From Thamnaconus septentrionalis (lineage: Eukaryota > Chordata > Actinopteri > Tetraodontiformes > Monacanthidae), in contig CM020519.1 in the NCBI GenBank assembly GCA_009823395.1, positions 2,236,501 to 2,300,500 on the forward strand: 64,000 nt of DNA, in the 5' to 3' direction. The position numbers and the translations under genes are program-made. Shown here piece by piece: positions 54,401-63,192 of this stretch. The first letter of the stretch is position 1, and each line of letters opens with the position of its first letter. Below the pieces are notes generated by a model. It saw only the letters and a program-made list of their open reading frames with translations, searched no databases and was not told where the DNA came from.

Positions 54401-55727
54401 GTTGGAAGCACCTTGAAAGCACATCTCATGCCTCAGCCAAGGTTTTTGCTTCACGCTTCCCCTACTTGTGTTACCAGAGTCACCGTGACGGCCATGTGCA
54501 GCATGGACCTCAGCCGCTTCCCCCTCGACACCCAGACGTGCTCTTTAGAGATCGAGAGTTGTAAGTAAGACTTGACCTTGGTTCCTGCTCTCCTCCGTGC
54601 CTTCTGCAGTCGCACCGTTTGTCAGAAACCCCTGCTGTTTTTTGTTCCCTGCCGCCAGATGCGTACACCGACGATGACCTGATGCTCTACTGGAAGGAAG
54701 GGAACCGCTCGCTCAACACGGACGAGAGGATTTCCCTCTCCCAGTTCCTCATCCAGGAGTTCCACACCACCACCAAGCTGGCCTTCTACAGCAGCACAGG
54801 TACCATCCGGACGTCCAGATGCCTTGTTTTCCAAAACTTTTAAGACTTCCATGCGCCTACCCACTTCTTCCTCCTCGTTCCCACAGGCTGGTACAACCGT
54901 CTGTACATCACCTTCACCCTGCGGCGCCACATCTTCTTCTTCCTGCTGCAGACCTACTTCCCAGCCACCCTCATGGTCATGCTGTCCTGGGTGTCCTTCT
55001 GGATCGACCGCAGGGCCGTTCCAGCCAGAGTACCACTTGGTAAGAGCGCACTACCGTACGGTCAGCCAGTTGGTGCTATGTGAAAACCTGCTGACCCCTC
55101 AAACTCCTCGTTGTAGGCATCACTACCGTGCTCACCATGTCCACCATCATCACCGGGGTCAATGCCTCCATGCCCCGGGTGTCGTACATTAAAGCCGTGG
55201 ACATTTACCTCTGGGTCAGCTTCGTCTTTGTCTTCCTTTCGGTCATCGAGTATGCTGCCGTCAACTACCTGTCCACGCTGCAGGAGCGCAAGGAGAGGAA
55301 ACTCAGGGAGCGGGTCAGTACCGCTCGTTTTTACGCGTCTTTGAAGGGTGCATCGTCTGTGCGTGGAACAGAGTCAGTGGGCGGGACTTTCACCGAAGAC
55401 TTCAAGACTTCAAAGTGACCTGTCGTTTTCTCATTGCAGCTGCCGTGCACCTGCGGTCTGGCGCACCCCGGCATGATGTCCGCCAGCTACAGCGAGATGG
55501 ACGCCAACACCACGGGGAACTATGGCATGCCGGAGGAGAACGGGGTAAAGCGCGAGCGCATGCTGGTGCAGCTGGCCATGGAGAGCGACCAGGTGACCGG
55601 CCACGTGGGCTCCAGTGCCTACAGCAACGTCTGGATCGACACACACGTCATCGACAAGTACTCCCGGGTCATCTTTCCCGGGTCGTACATCCTCTTCAAC
55701 ATCATCTACTGGTCCATCTACTCCTAA
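48442..55727 (+). CDS. GABRR1: GABRR1, GABA-A receptor rho-1 subunit (ten coding exons, complete)
   Basis: Exons: 48442-48545, 51130-51180, 51564-51670, 52840-52907, 53100-53323, 54478-54560, 54659-54799, 54887-55039, 55117-55313 and 55440-55727. All junctions are GT-AG with matching phases, giving 471 residues (human rho-1 about 479). The start aligns with the rho-1 signal peptide; an in-frame ATG at 48316 would add 42 unlike residues. The Cys-loop is C192-(13)-C206. M1 lies about 274-299, M2 about 306-326, M3 about 337-358 and M4 over the last 20 residues. Sequons lie at N134 and N228. M2 reads [13 protein letters not shown]; proline at this position is rho-1-type, where rho-2 has serine. 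The M3-M4 loop start, LPCTCGL, also matches rho-1. The product is a ligand-gated chloride channel subunit of retinal bipolar cells. Confidence 0.96.
48546..51129 (+). other. GABRR1: GABRR1 intron 1
   Basis: A 2.6-kb AT-rich intron. The only notable feature is a short telomere-like stretch at 50766-50800 within a partly inverted segment (ggtccgacctccca at about 50711, and ggggaggtcggacc at about 50800). No other exon is recognised. Confidence 0.7.
51181..52839 (+). other. GABRR1: GABRR1 introns 2 and 3, around exon 3
   Basis: Intron 2 (51181-51563) begins with an atypical donor, GTGTGT. Intron 3 (51671-52839) has a (CA)n tract at 52158-52182 and a G run at about 52018. Nothing else stands out. 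Confidence 0.7.
53324..54477 (+). other. GABRR1: GABRR1 intron 5
   Basis: A 1.15-kb intron without simple-sequence tracts or recognisable mobile elements. I see nothing coding in it. Confidence 0.6.
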
Positions 55728-56100
55728 CAAAGATTTACAGAACAGTCGCCGGTTCGAACGGTGCTAGTAGGACTGTGAACACTGCGATCTCTGCTGGTCA
55801 CAGTGCTGAACTGCCGCACTCACTGGAAAGGCTCATCGGAACTCGAGAGTCGGGTGGAAAACTGTGGCGGATTCATCATACAAGGAGAAGATGGAGTTGT
55901 TCAAGATACATTATGAAGACTCGCTTGACTTTTTATGTTTTGAGACACCTCCACACCCCAAAAAAGTACATTTAAGAGAAGGCACATCTTTGATAACTTT
56001 TAATTTGGTCATAGTTCATTCATTAAGGTATAACTCCTGTGTTGACATGCCATGAGCTCAACGAGGTGTCATGTGTTAGTGCAAATAAAATAAACATAAT
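55728..56100 (+). other. GABRR1: GABRR1 3' UTR with poly(A) signal at 56084-56089
   Basis: AATAAA occurs at 56084-56089, with a second hexamer overlapping just after, 357 bp past the stop. A T run follows at 56100. On the opposite strand, ATTAAA at 56004-55999 is a possible signal for PM20D2, in which case the two 3' UTRs would overlap. Confidence 0.6.
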
Positions 56101-56240
56101 TTTTTTTTTTTTAAAGCTAGACTGCTTACCTACAGAAACATTAGTGCAAAGTGCTGAATTAAGACGAGAGCCGGTAATCCTGAGTGTGTGCAGCTGCGTG
56201 CAGTGGGCAAGCTGTCAGTCAGCCGTCAGTCAGCCGTCAG

Positions 56241-58987
56241 TCAGCCACTCCCCTCCTCCTTCAGCCTGGCCTGGGAAAACTCCCGCTTCACTTCCTGCAG
56301 CAGCTCTGGATGCATTAGAACATCCAGGGCCGTCATGGCCAGAGCCTTGGCCGTCCGCAGGGTGAAGAACTGGGCTTTGTCGTCACCTGCGGAAGCAAGA
56401 ACTTCAGCTCACATCTGTACTTCTGACCACGTTTGAACAGCAAAAAGAGTTGATAAGCAAACATTGATAGTAAAGAGAAGTTGTTTTCTGGTATATTCGT
56501 GGTATTTGGTTGTGCTATATCAATACACTGTTGGCATGCACGCTCCAAGGTTATTGGCTGTTTGTCGAATGATTAAAAAAAAAAAGTGAAAAAGAAAAAA
56601 ATCCCTCAAGGGAAACTAGAGCAAAGCTGTTTCCTTTTGGGAACAAAAACTAGCGAGGTCGCAAGATTACAGGCCCGACGTCCTCGACGTACCGGAAGCT
56701 TCCGTGTATTCCTCCGTGTGGTTCAAGGCCTTAGAGCCAATGTAGAAATACGGATGGATACCAGGAACAACAAACGTCACGTTGCCAAAGTCTGTGGAGC
56801 CTGCAGGGAGGAGAGAGCAGGAGCTGCATTAACGCTACAATATATTGTTAAATTTGACCACAGGTGTGCAATATGAGGCAACACGGTGGCGCAGTGGTTA
56901 GCACTGCCGCCTCACAGCAAGAAGGTCGTGGGCCTGGGACCTTTCTGTGTGGAGTTTGCATGTTCTCCCTGTGTCTGCGTGGGTTCTCTCCGGGTTCTCC
57001 GGCTTCCTCCCACACTCCAAAAACATGCATGTGAGGTCAATTGAATATTCTAAATTGTCCGTAGGTGTGCATGTGAGTGTGAATGGTTGTTTGTCTCTAT
57101 GTGGCCCTGCAATGAACTGGCGACTTGTCCAGGGTGTCACCCTGCCTTCGCCCTAAGACAGCTGGGATAGGCTCCAGCAGACCCCGTGACCCTGAATTGG
57201 AATAAGCGGGTATAGAAGATGAATGAATGAATGAATGAATGTGTGCAATATTTTTTTTTTTTTTTCCAGCTCGGTGCTCTCACCTGAAGCATTTCTCAGG
57301 ACTTCCTCGTCGGTGGTGAACTCCATCCCCAGAGCTTTGCCGTTTGCCGCATACAAATTTTCAAGGGTTTTGTTTCTCAAGATATTGTCAAAGGCGTTTT
57401 TGGCATACTCCACTTCAACCTGCAGAGGTTGACAATCGCAATGATAAAATATATAGAGCGTATATCTGCACTTGGAAAATGGAAGCCCTCATGTTGCTCT
57501 ATGCATCCACCTTACAGCCGGTTGCCTCAGCAGCGGATCTGAAACATCGCTGGGCTTTTTCCTTCAGGAGGACCAGCTCAGCCCGTGAGGGAGTCCTGAG
57601 GTAGTACTCCAGCTCGGTGTAGGCAGGGATGATGTTGGGCTTCACTCCGCCGTGCTTAATGACACCTGCACAGCACAACGCCGTCTTACTCCGAGCCCAA
57701 CGCAGCTCTGGGAAGATGTGCATGGCAGAGGAACAGAGGGTGCCTCGGGTCGCTCACCATGAACCCTCCAGTCGGGCTTCATCTGCTGCCTGAGCACAGA
57801 CAAGTTGTTGTAACACAGCACGGCTGCGTCCAGAGCGTTGACGCCCTCCCACGGGTAGGCGGAGGCGTGGGAGGCCTTGCCGTGGTATTTGATGGAGACG
57901 CTGGCAAAGACAGTAGGCCGCACGTCACACAGGGAGGAGCAGGACTGAGCTGAGGTCATTGAATGGAGCACAATGCTGGGTTTCAGCCGGTGGCTGCAAG
58001 CAGAGGGCTGCATATGCCACCTGTCTCTCTTTCAGAGATCGTGAGCGTTCTTTTGAATATATAACGCAATGAAAATGGATCAACATTTGTTTCGGATGTG
58101 TCGAATTAGCTGCCCAAGATCATGTAAACAGTTCAAAATTGGGAAATTACACAACTACATTTTTACTATGACTTGAACTAAACAATCATCAATGACTCTG
58201 AAATAAATATTAAAGGTACATTTATAGTTTCTTGCCTTAAAAAAAACAGGGAAGAAATTGAAGCTCACTCGTGCTCTGCAATCACAGGCAGATAGGGGGC
58301 GTCGACCTGCAGGGGGTGGGCCATGAAGACCACATCCATGCCCTCGAAGGCCCCCTCCTTCATCAGGTCTATTTTACCGCCGACGTCCTCCTCAGCCGGG
58401 GTTCCCAGCACCGTCACCTGTAAGGGGTGGGTGGGGGGGGGGCAAACTTATGTTGTCATGAGTGGACGCTCCCTGGCGGTGGGGGTGCGGTACTACACCA
58501 CCTCAGCATTTCCGTCTGTCGTAAAAACAACTGAGTCATCACCTCCACATGGACCGGCAGCTGCTGCAGCGCCTCCTCCACGGCGGCTCGGAGCCCCAGC
58601 GCCGCCGCGGCTCCGACCTCGGCGATCAGGTTGTGGCCACACGCGTGTCCGATCCCGGGCAGGGCGTCGTACTCGCACAGGAAGCCCACGTTGACCCACT
58701 CCTTCTTCTTCCTCCTCCTCCTCCTCCTCCTCCCCCACCTTGGCCGCCGCCCCGCTGCTCCTCCAGCAGGCTCGGAAGGCGGTGTCCAGCCTGAAGTGGC
58801 TGTCAACCCTCCAGCCCCCGTCCTGCCGGAAGAAGTCCACCAGCCGCTCGTGGGCCTCGGTCTCCTCGTAGGCGAGCTCCGGGCGGCTCCAGATGTCCCG
58901 GCTGAGGGCGTGCAGCTTCCCGCTGGAGGCGTCCAGACTGCGGCTGACCGCCTGCTTGAGAGCCGCGAGCAGCCCGTCTCTGTCCAT
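56241..58987 (-). CDS. PM20D2: PM20D2, M20-family beta-alanyl-dipeptide dipeptidase (seven exons)
   Basis: Exons on the minus strand: 58987-58543, 58417-58269, 57900-57758, 57665-57511, 57419-57284, 56800-56693 and 56386-56241. All junctions are GT-AG. If one base is discounted in exon 1 (see separate entry) the protein is about 426 residues (human about 436). The metal-site motifs of M20 peptidases are present: GIGHACGHN (Cys116/His118), GTPAEED (Glu157-Asp159), FMAHP (His182), then HASAYPWEG in the lid domain and GSTDFGN plus NHTEEYTEA near the C-terminus. In mammals PM20D2 hydrolyses beta-alanyl-lysine and beta-alanyl-ornithine, side products of carnosine synthase. It converges on GABRR1 and lies 734 bp downstream of the CFAP206 stop. 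Confidence 0.95.
56875..57240 (+). mobile_element. tRNA-derived SINE in PM20D2 intron 5, with perfect target-site duplication
   Basis: The head has a pol III A-box-like string (GGCGCAGTGGTTAGCACTGC) and a weaker B-box region. The body (gagtttgcatgttctcc, then cttcctcccac, then gctgggataggctccagc) is a very common fish SINE body that I recall well. The tail is (GAAT)n. An 11-bp direct repeat, GTGTGCAATAT, flanks the insert at 56864-56874 and 57241-57251. Confidence 0.92.
58543..58987 (-). CDS. PM20D2: PM20D2 exon 1, with a one-base frame conflict in a GAG/GAA tract
   Basis: The N-terminal frame ([18 protein letters not shown], then [19 protein letters not shown]) stays open through [16 protein letters not shown]. 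The catalytic-domain frame ([19 protein letters not shown]) is one base out. The switch must fall in the GAG/GAA tract at 58701-58735. The exon is 445 nt, and removing one base gives 444, exactly 148 codons, which fits the phase-0 junction with exon 2. A one-base assembly or sequencing error in the repeat is the simplest reading. A genuine frameshift allele is the alternative. Confidence 0.85.
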
Positions 58988-59340
58988 CGTTACCGGGGAG
59001 GGTGACGTCGGTTATGGAGGATTTCCGGTGCTCGTGAAAACTTGTCCGGCTATTTTTTTTTTTTTTCATAAGCCACACCCTTGTGGCTGGTTGTTGGGGA
59101 TACAGGTCGGTAAGTCCCGCACGAAACTAAGTGACACTAAACACTCAAGGTACTCGTAAAATATAGTATCTCCAAACGGGTTTGTCATTGTGGGTACTTA
59201 TAATCACCGTAAACTATGTCCAAGAGGCAGTTTCTCCAGAAAAGATAGTTGTTTATTCGTTATTTGACACTAAAAACAGAGTTCAACATCGTCGAGCTTT
59301 TATTGTGGTACTTCCGGGTGCCGGTAGCTTGAATTTGCAT
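58988..59340 (-). promoter_or_regulatory. PM20D2: PM20D2 promoter region
   Basis: Just upstream of the ATG there is a CRE-like TGACGTC at 59003-59009. ETS-type motifs lie on the minus strand at 59021-59029 (ACCGGAAAT) and 59310-59317 (CCGGAAGT). The region is short because the CFAP206 3' end lies at 59721. The assignment is by position and motif only. Confidence 0.45.
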
Positions 59341-59720
59341 ATTAGCTAAATGTTTAGTTTCCCCCCGAAACACTTAGGTGTAACATTTAGAATTAGATTT
59401 AACATTTAGATTTAGATTTAACGTTTCGATTTAGCATTTAAATTTAAAGTGTTAAATGTGCTAAAAAAAAAAAAAAAAAAAAAAATGCACACAACTTTTT
59501 AAAAACACGATTTGCAGCTAAATGTGACAAAATGTTGCTGTTATTTTAAGCATGAGAAACTTTACAAACGGCGCCCCATAGTAACAGACCAGATGTTGCC
59601 CAGAAGTCTTTCAGCAAATTTGACAAACATTGATGAGAGTTGTATTTTTAATTTTCTATTTTGTTTTGTTTTTCATTTCTTTTTGGTTTTATTCTGCTCG
59701 CAGTGACCTGGACTGGGCGG
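59341..59720. other. DNA between PM20D2 and CFAP206, including CFAP206 3' UTR
   Basis: AT-rich, with an A run at 59462-59485 and tandem-like aacatttag-attagattt units near 59385-59450. A minus-strand AATAAA at 59693-59688, 28 bp past the CFAP206 stop, is the likely poly(A) signal and implies a very short 3' UTR. Confidence 0.55.
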
Positions 59721-62700
59721 CTACTCGTCCACGGGTCTGGTGAGGATGATCTTCTCCACTCGTCCGTCCCTCTGGCCCCTCAGACCTGCCAGGTAGACGT
59801 GAGGTCTGGGCACGTTGCTCTTGCCGTCTCTCTTGGTCTGGGAGGCCACAGTGCCGGGCAGCCAGGTCTGCGAGGAGTTCTCCCTCCTCAGGTGGCTCAG
59901 AATGGTCTGCGTCGAATGAGTTTCTTTGGACTGCAGATCGGCCTGGAATTATTATTATTTTTTTAAAATGCTGTTAGGTCTGGGAATTCTTTCCCATTCC
60001 ATGTACCTCCTGAATGGTTCTACAGGTTGGAGAATGTCTATTGATCTGATTATTCCGGTGAACTACTCCTTTAAAGAACAACCTGTCTGAGTGCGTTTCC
60101 CTGTACCCACCGCGCCCCGGCTCACCAGTTTGATGGCTTTCCTCCGCAGCTGCCACTCATTCCACTCGTACGACCTGTCAATGTTGCTCTCCACCGGGTG
60201 GAGCTCGGTCTGCGCGCCGCAGTCGTGCATGATAATGGGCTTTGCAGGATGTGAGCTCTCGCCCGGAAGCATCTGTGGGGAGGAAAAAACAAAACAAAAC
60301 ACCTCCATCATGACAAGGTGCAACTCTTTCTTCTCAAAGTGGGCGCATTTTGAGTGAAGCTCAGTGCTCTGCGAGGACGCTGACCCCAGAGGAGGAGCTG
60401 ATGTTGGAAAACTGCAGGTTGAGCCGGAGGAGCCGGTTAAGTTCTGGCGACCTCTGGGCTTTCTCCTCCACCTTCAGGATGATGTCCTCTGGGTTGGAGG
60501 CAAACTTCAAGGCGGCTTCCCTGGAGCTGAAAACGTAGAGCTTCTCTTTGTGTTTCAGAAAGCCGATGTGTGGATTTCCTGCAAAAGGACGAGACAAAGT
60601 GAATTAACGTGGCAACCTTCAGGTTCAACTCCATCCATGTTGTAGAGGCACGAAGAGAAGAACACCTGGGAGAAGAAGCCCGTCCTTGGTCACGAACGTG
60701 TACCCGCAGAATCCGTTGTACTCCAGCGGCAGCTCGTCAAATCTGACCGTGGTCTCGGGCAGCAGCCACTCCTGCGTCTTCATCTCGGCAGGAACGATGC
60801 GCTCGGCTGGGAGGGCAGACGCGGAAAATTGAGAGCCAATCAGGAGAACAAAGATAGGAAAAAAACAAGAGTGAATTGACGACACCAGCCGGTACCTGAG
60901 GTCTCACTGGCTCGCTGCTCGTCCGTCTTCACCTGGCAGTCCTTCACTAGAGTGTCCAGCAGGTTGGCCGTGAAGAGTTTGGCCTGCGAGGCCTTGAAGG
61001 GCTGCAGGTTGAGCATGATGTTGTGCAGGATCTTCAGCTGCTCGGCCTCCTCCTCCAGGCTGTACCACACCTTGGACAGAGCCTTGAACAGCGGCTATGA
61101 GGGCCACGGACAGTAAAAGGCCTTATTAAATAAATACTGATTTCAGCCTCAGGCTTTCAGAACCAATGGACTTCAGAACTTTCTTTGCTCTGTAGTTTTA
61201 TCATTTGCCCTCAACATAAAGCATAATTATAGCATAAAGTTATTATTTATAACATAAATTTAGCATTTTCTACATAGATGGATAGATTTAAATATGCATA
61301 AATAAAGCATAAAAACAGTGCTTACAAAAACTTGTGCAGTGTGCACAGCAGTCTTTCCTCTCACGGTCTCTCTCAGCACCTTCATCTTGGACGAGAGCTC
61401 CCCCTGCAGGATGTCGACGCGTTTGGTACACACTAGTGCGTCCGCCTGGTGGGAAACGCACTTGTGTTGGAGTGGTCACAAACTCAAAAGTGTGCGTTTG
61501 ACAAATAAAGAAAGAAAAAGTAATAGATGGATAAATAAAAGGATTCCAGTGGGCGACGTCCCACCAGCAGCTTCTTGAGGAAGACTTCGTGCTGCCTGAC
61601 GTTGTAGAGAGCCTGTCTGAGGAGGGCGACGGGGGGCTCGCCGCCCTGCCGCTGGGCCTCGCCGTCTGCCAGCTTCTTCTCCAGCGCCGCCGTGTACTTC
61701 CAGGCCAAATCCCTCGAGGCGCTCAGCTCCGCCTCGATCCGTTTGCCCGTCACGGGGAGAGTTTCGTTCAGCGCCGCAGGGACTGCGGGAGGTCGTGGGA
61801 GGCGACACGGATCGGATCAGATGTGTTTTTCCCCACAGGTGACAATTTTTCACTGCCAGTCGTCAGCATTCAAAGTAACTCATTAATCATAACCCGCCTC
61901 TCTGGTCGTCCCAGTATCCCAGCGGTCTGCTGTGTCTTCTTCCACGTACCCAGCTGGCTGAGGTCGGCCTCCTCTTGTCCTCTGCCGCCGCCTCTGTTGA
62001 AGAGTCGGATCCCCGTGACCAGCATGGCCAGCTCGTTGAGCTGCAGCTCCTTGTCCTTCTTGGCCAGCGCCATGAAGGCCCCCAGCTCGCTGGCCGGGAG
62101 GACGCTCTGCAAGGCGGCTGTGGCGGGGGAAGGGGCGGAGATCAGCCGAGGAAAGGTGGTGGCGCGGTGACGCACTGTGAGCGCGCTCAGCTGACCTGTG
62201 GCCTCCTGCACGGCGCCGGCGTCGGTGGGCGAGCCCATGCTGGACCTCAGCAGGATGTAGGAGATGAGCCTCAGCCGCAGAGCCTCCAGCTCCTCCCGCG
62301 TCTTGGCTCGGCTGTCGGTGATCTCCCTGCTCACCGGGCTCAGCCTGGACTCCACCACCCGCCGGATGTTCTCCAGGCACTCGGCTGCACCACAAGGAAA
62401 GACACTGTAGTTCACTGGCAAGCTCAGGAGGGGAGAAGAAGAGTGAAAGACGCTGCAAATCTAAAATGTAACCACTCGATGGCGCTGTTTCTTCTTCAAA
62501 ATCTCCTCTTAACCTTTAATTTAAAGGCCCAGTGTGTAAAATTTGGTGGCATCTAAACTAATCATGCATCTGTTCACAGCTGACAATAACTGCGTTGATG
62601 AGTGAGGCGCTCACGTCGGGGGCTGTGGTTCGTTCCAAAGTACACCTGCATTTTAACGGTGTCCAGAGACGGGCTGCACTCGGCCAGAAGTTTGTCCAGA

Positions 62701-63131
62701 CACAGCTGGGAGGAGAGTTCAAGGGAATAGAGAGTAAGAGGGTACAGTGATATGAACACCAACAGTAGTCACATCCAAGAGTTAGTGACTCACATCTTTC
62801 AGTTTTTCGATGTCCTGGCTGGTCAGCGTGCCGCACGCGCTGAACTCGTTGGTTGGGTCCAGCACGACAGCCCTCACCTGAGATTATAGAGGGAAGAGGT
62901 TATGACAGGCTGTGACACTTTCACAACTGGGCAACGTGTCAGTAAAGTATGTACAGTAAATTAGAAACACAGAAAAATGTGTGAATCCAGGCCCAATCAG
63001 CACAGCGGGTCGGGTTCACCGACCATGACGGCCACCAAAGTCTCGGACACGACGTGTCCCCTCATGGTGCACTCCAGCTGGATCCCGCGGAAAATGCGCC
63101 TGATGAGGCTCTCCTCCTGGATGCGGTACAT
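59721..63131 (-). CDS. CFAP206: CFAP206, cilia- and flagella-associated protein 206 (twelve exons, complete)
   Basis: Exons on the minus strand: 63131-63024, 62877-62794, 62705-62615, 62384-62196, 62117-61950, 61782-61565, 61445-61326, 61094-60896, 60806-60666, 60578-60385, 60272-60126 and 59942-59721. The phases join throughout, giving 626 residues (human about 622). The start MYRIQEESLIRRIFRGIQ aligns position for position with the human N-terminus as I recall it. Conserved blocks include LDTVKMQVYF, ESRLSPVSREITD, LAMLVTGIRLFNR, EYNGFCGYTFVTKDGLLLPG, RSYEWNEWQLRRKAIKL and the C-terminal VPRPHVYLAGLRG. There is no signal peptide or membrane segment. CFAP206 belongs to the axonemal radial-spoke/calmodulin-associated machinery (the ciliate FAP206 docks spoke RS2 and dynein c) and is needed for sperm flagella in mouse. 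Confidence 0.96.
62403..62545 (-). mobile_element. MITE remnant (AAAGGTCC family) in CFAP206 intron 3, abutting the exon 4 acceptor
   Basis: The minus strand reads a degraded terminus (acacactgggccttt), then GAAGAAACAGCG-CATC-AGTGGTTACATTTTAGAT, then cttgccagtgaactacagtg. This matches the copies at 23099 and 24210. Similarity ends about 18 bp before the acceptor of exon 4. Confidence 0.75.
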
Positions 63132-63139
63132 CTCCCTGC

Positions 63140-63140
63140 T

Positions 63141-63190
<50 letters not shown>
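63140..63190. repeat. (CAG)17 tract directly upstream of the CFAP206 start codon
   Basis: About 17 perfect CAG units on the plus strand, giving CTG repeats on the CFAP206 strand. The tract ends nine bases before the ATG, with ctgagcagggag between. It lies either in the 5' leader (CUG repeat) or, if the cag before GGAG is a splice acceptor, at the end of a leader intron. Confidence 0.92.

Positions 63191-63191
<1 letters not shown>

Positions 63192-63192
<1 letters not shown>

Noticed and set aside
58705..58745. A possible micro-intron in PM20D2 exon 1 (AAG/gtgggg ... gaagaag/GAG) that would restore the frame
   Set aside because: At about 40 nt it would be shorter than functional vertebrate introns; a one-base error in the repeat is simpler.
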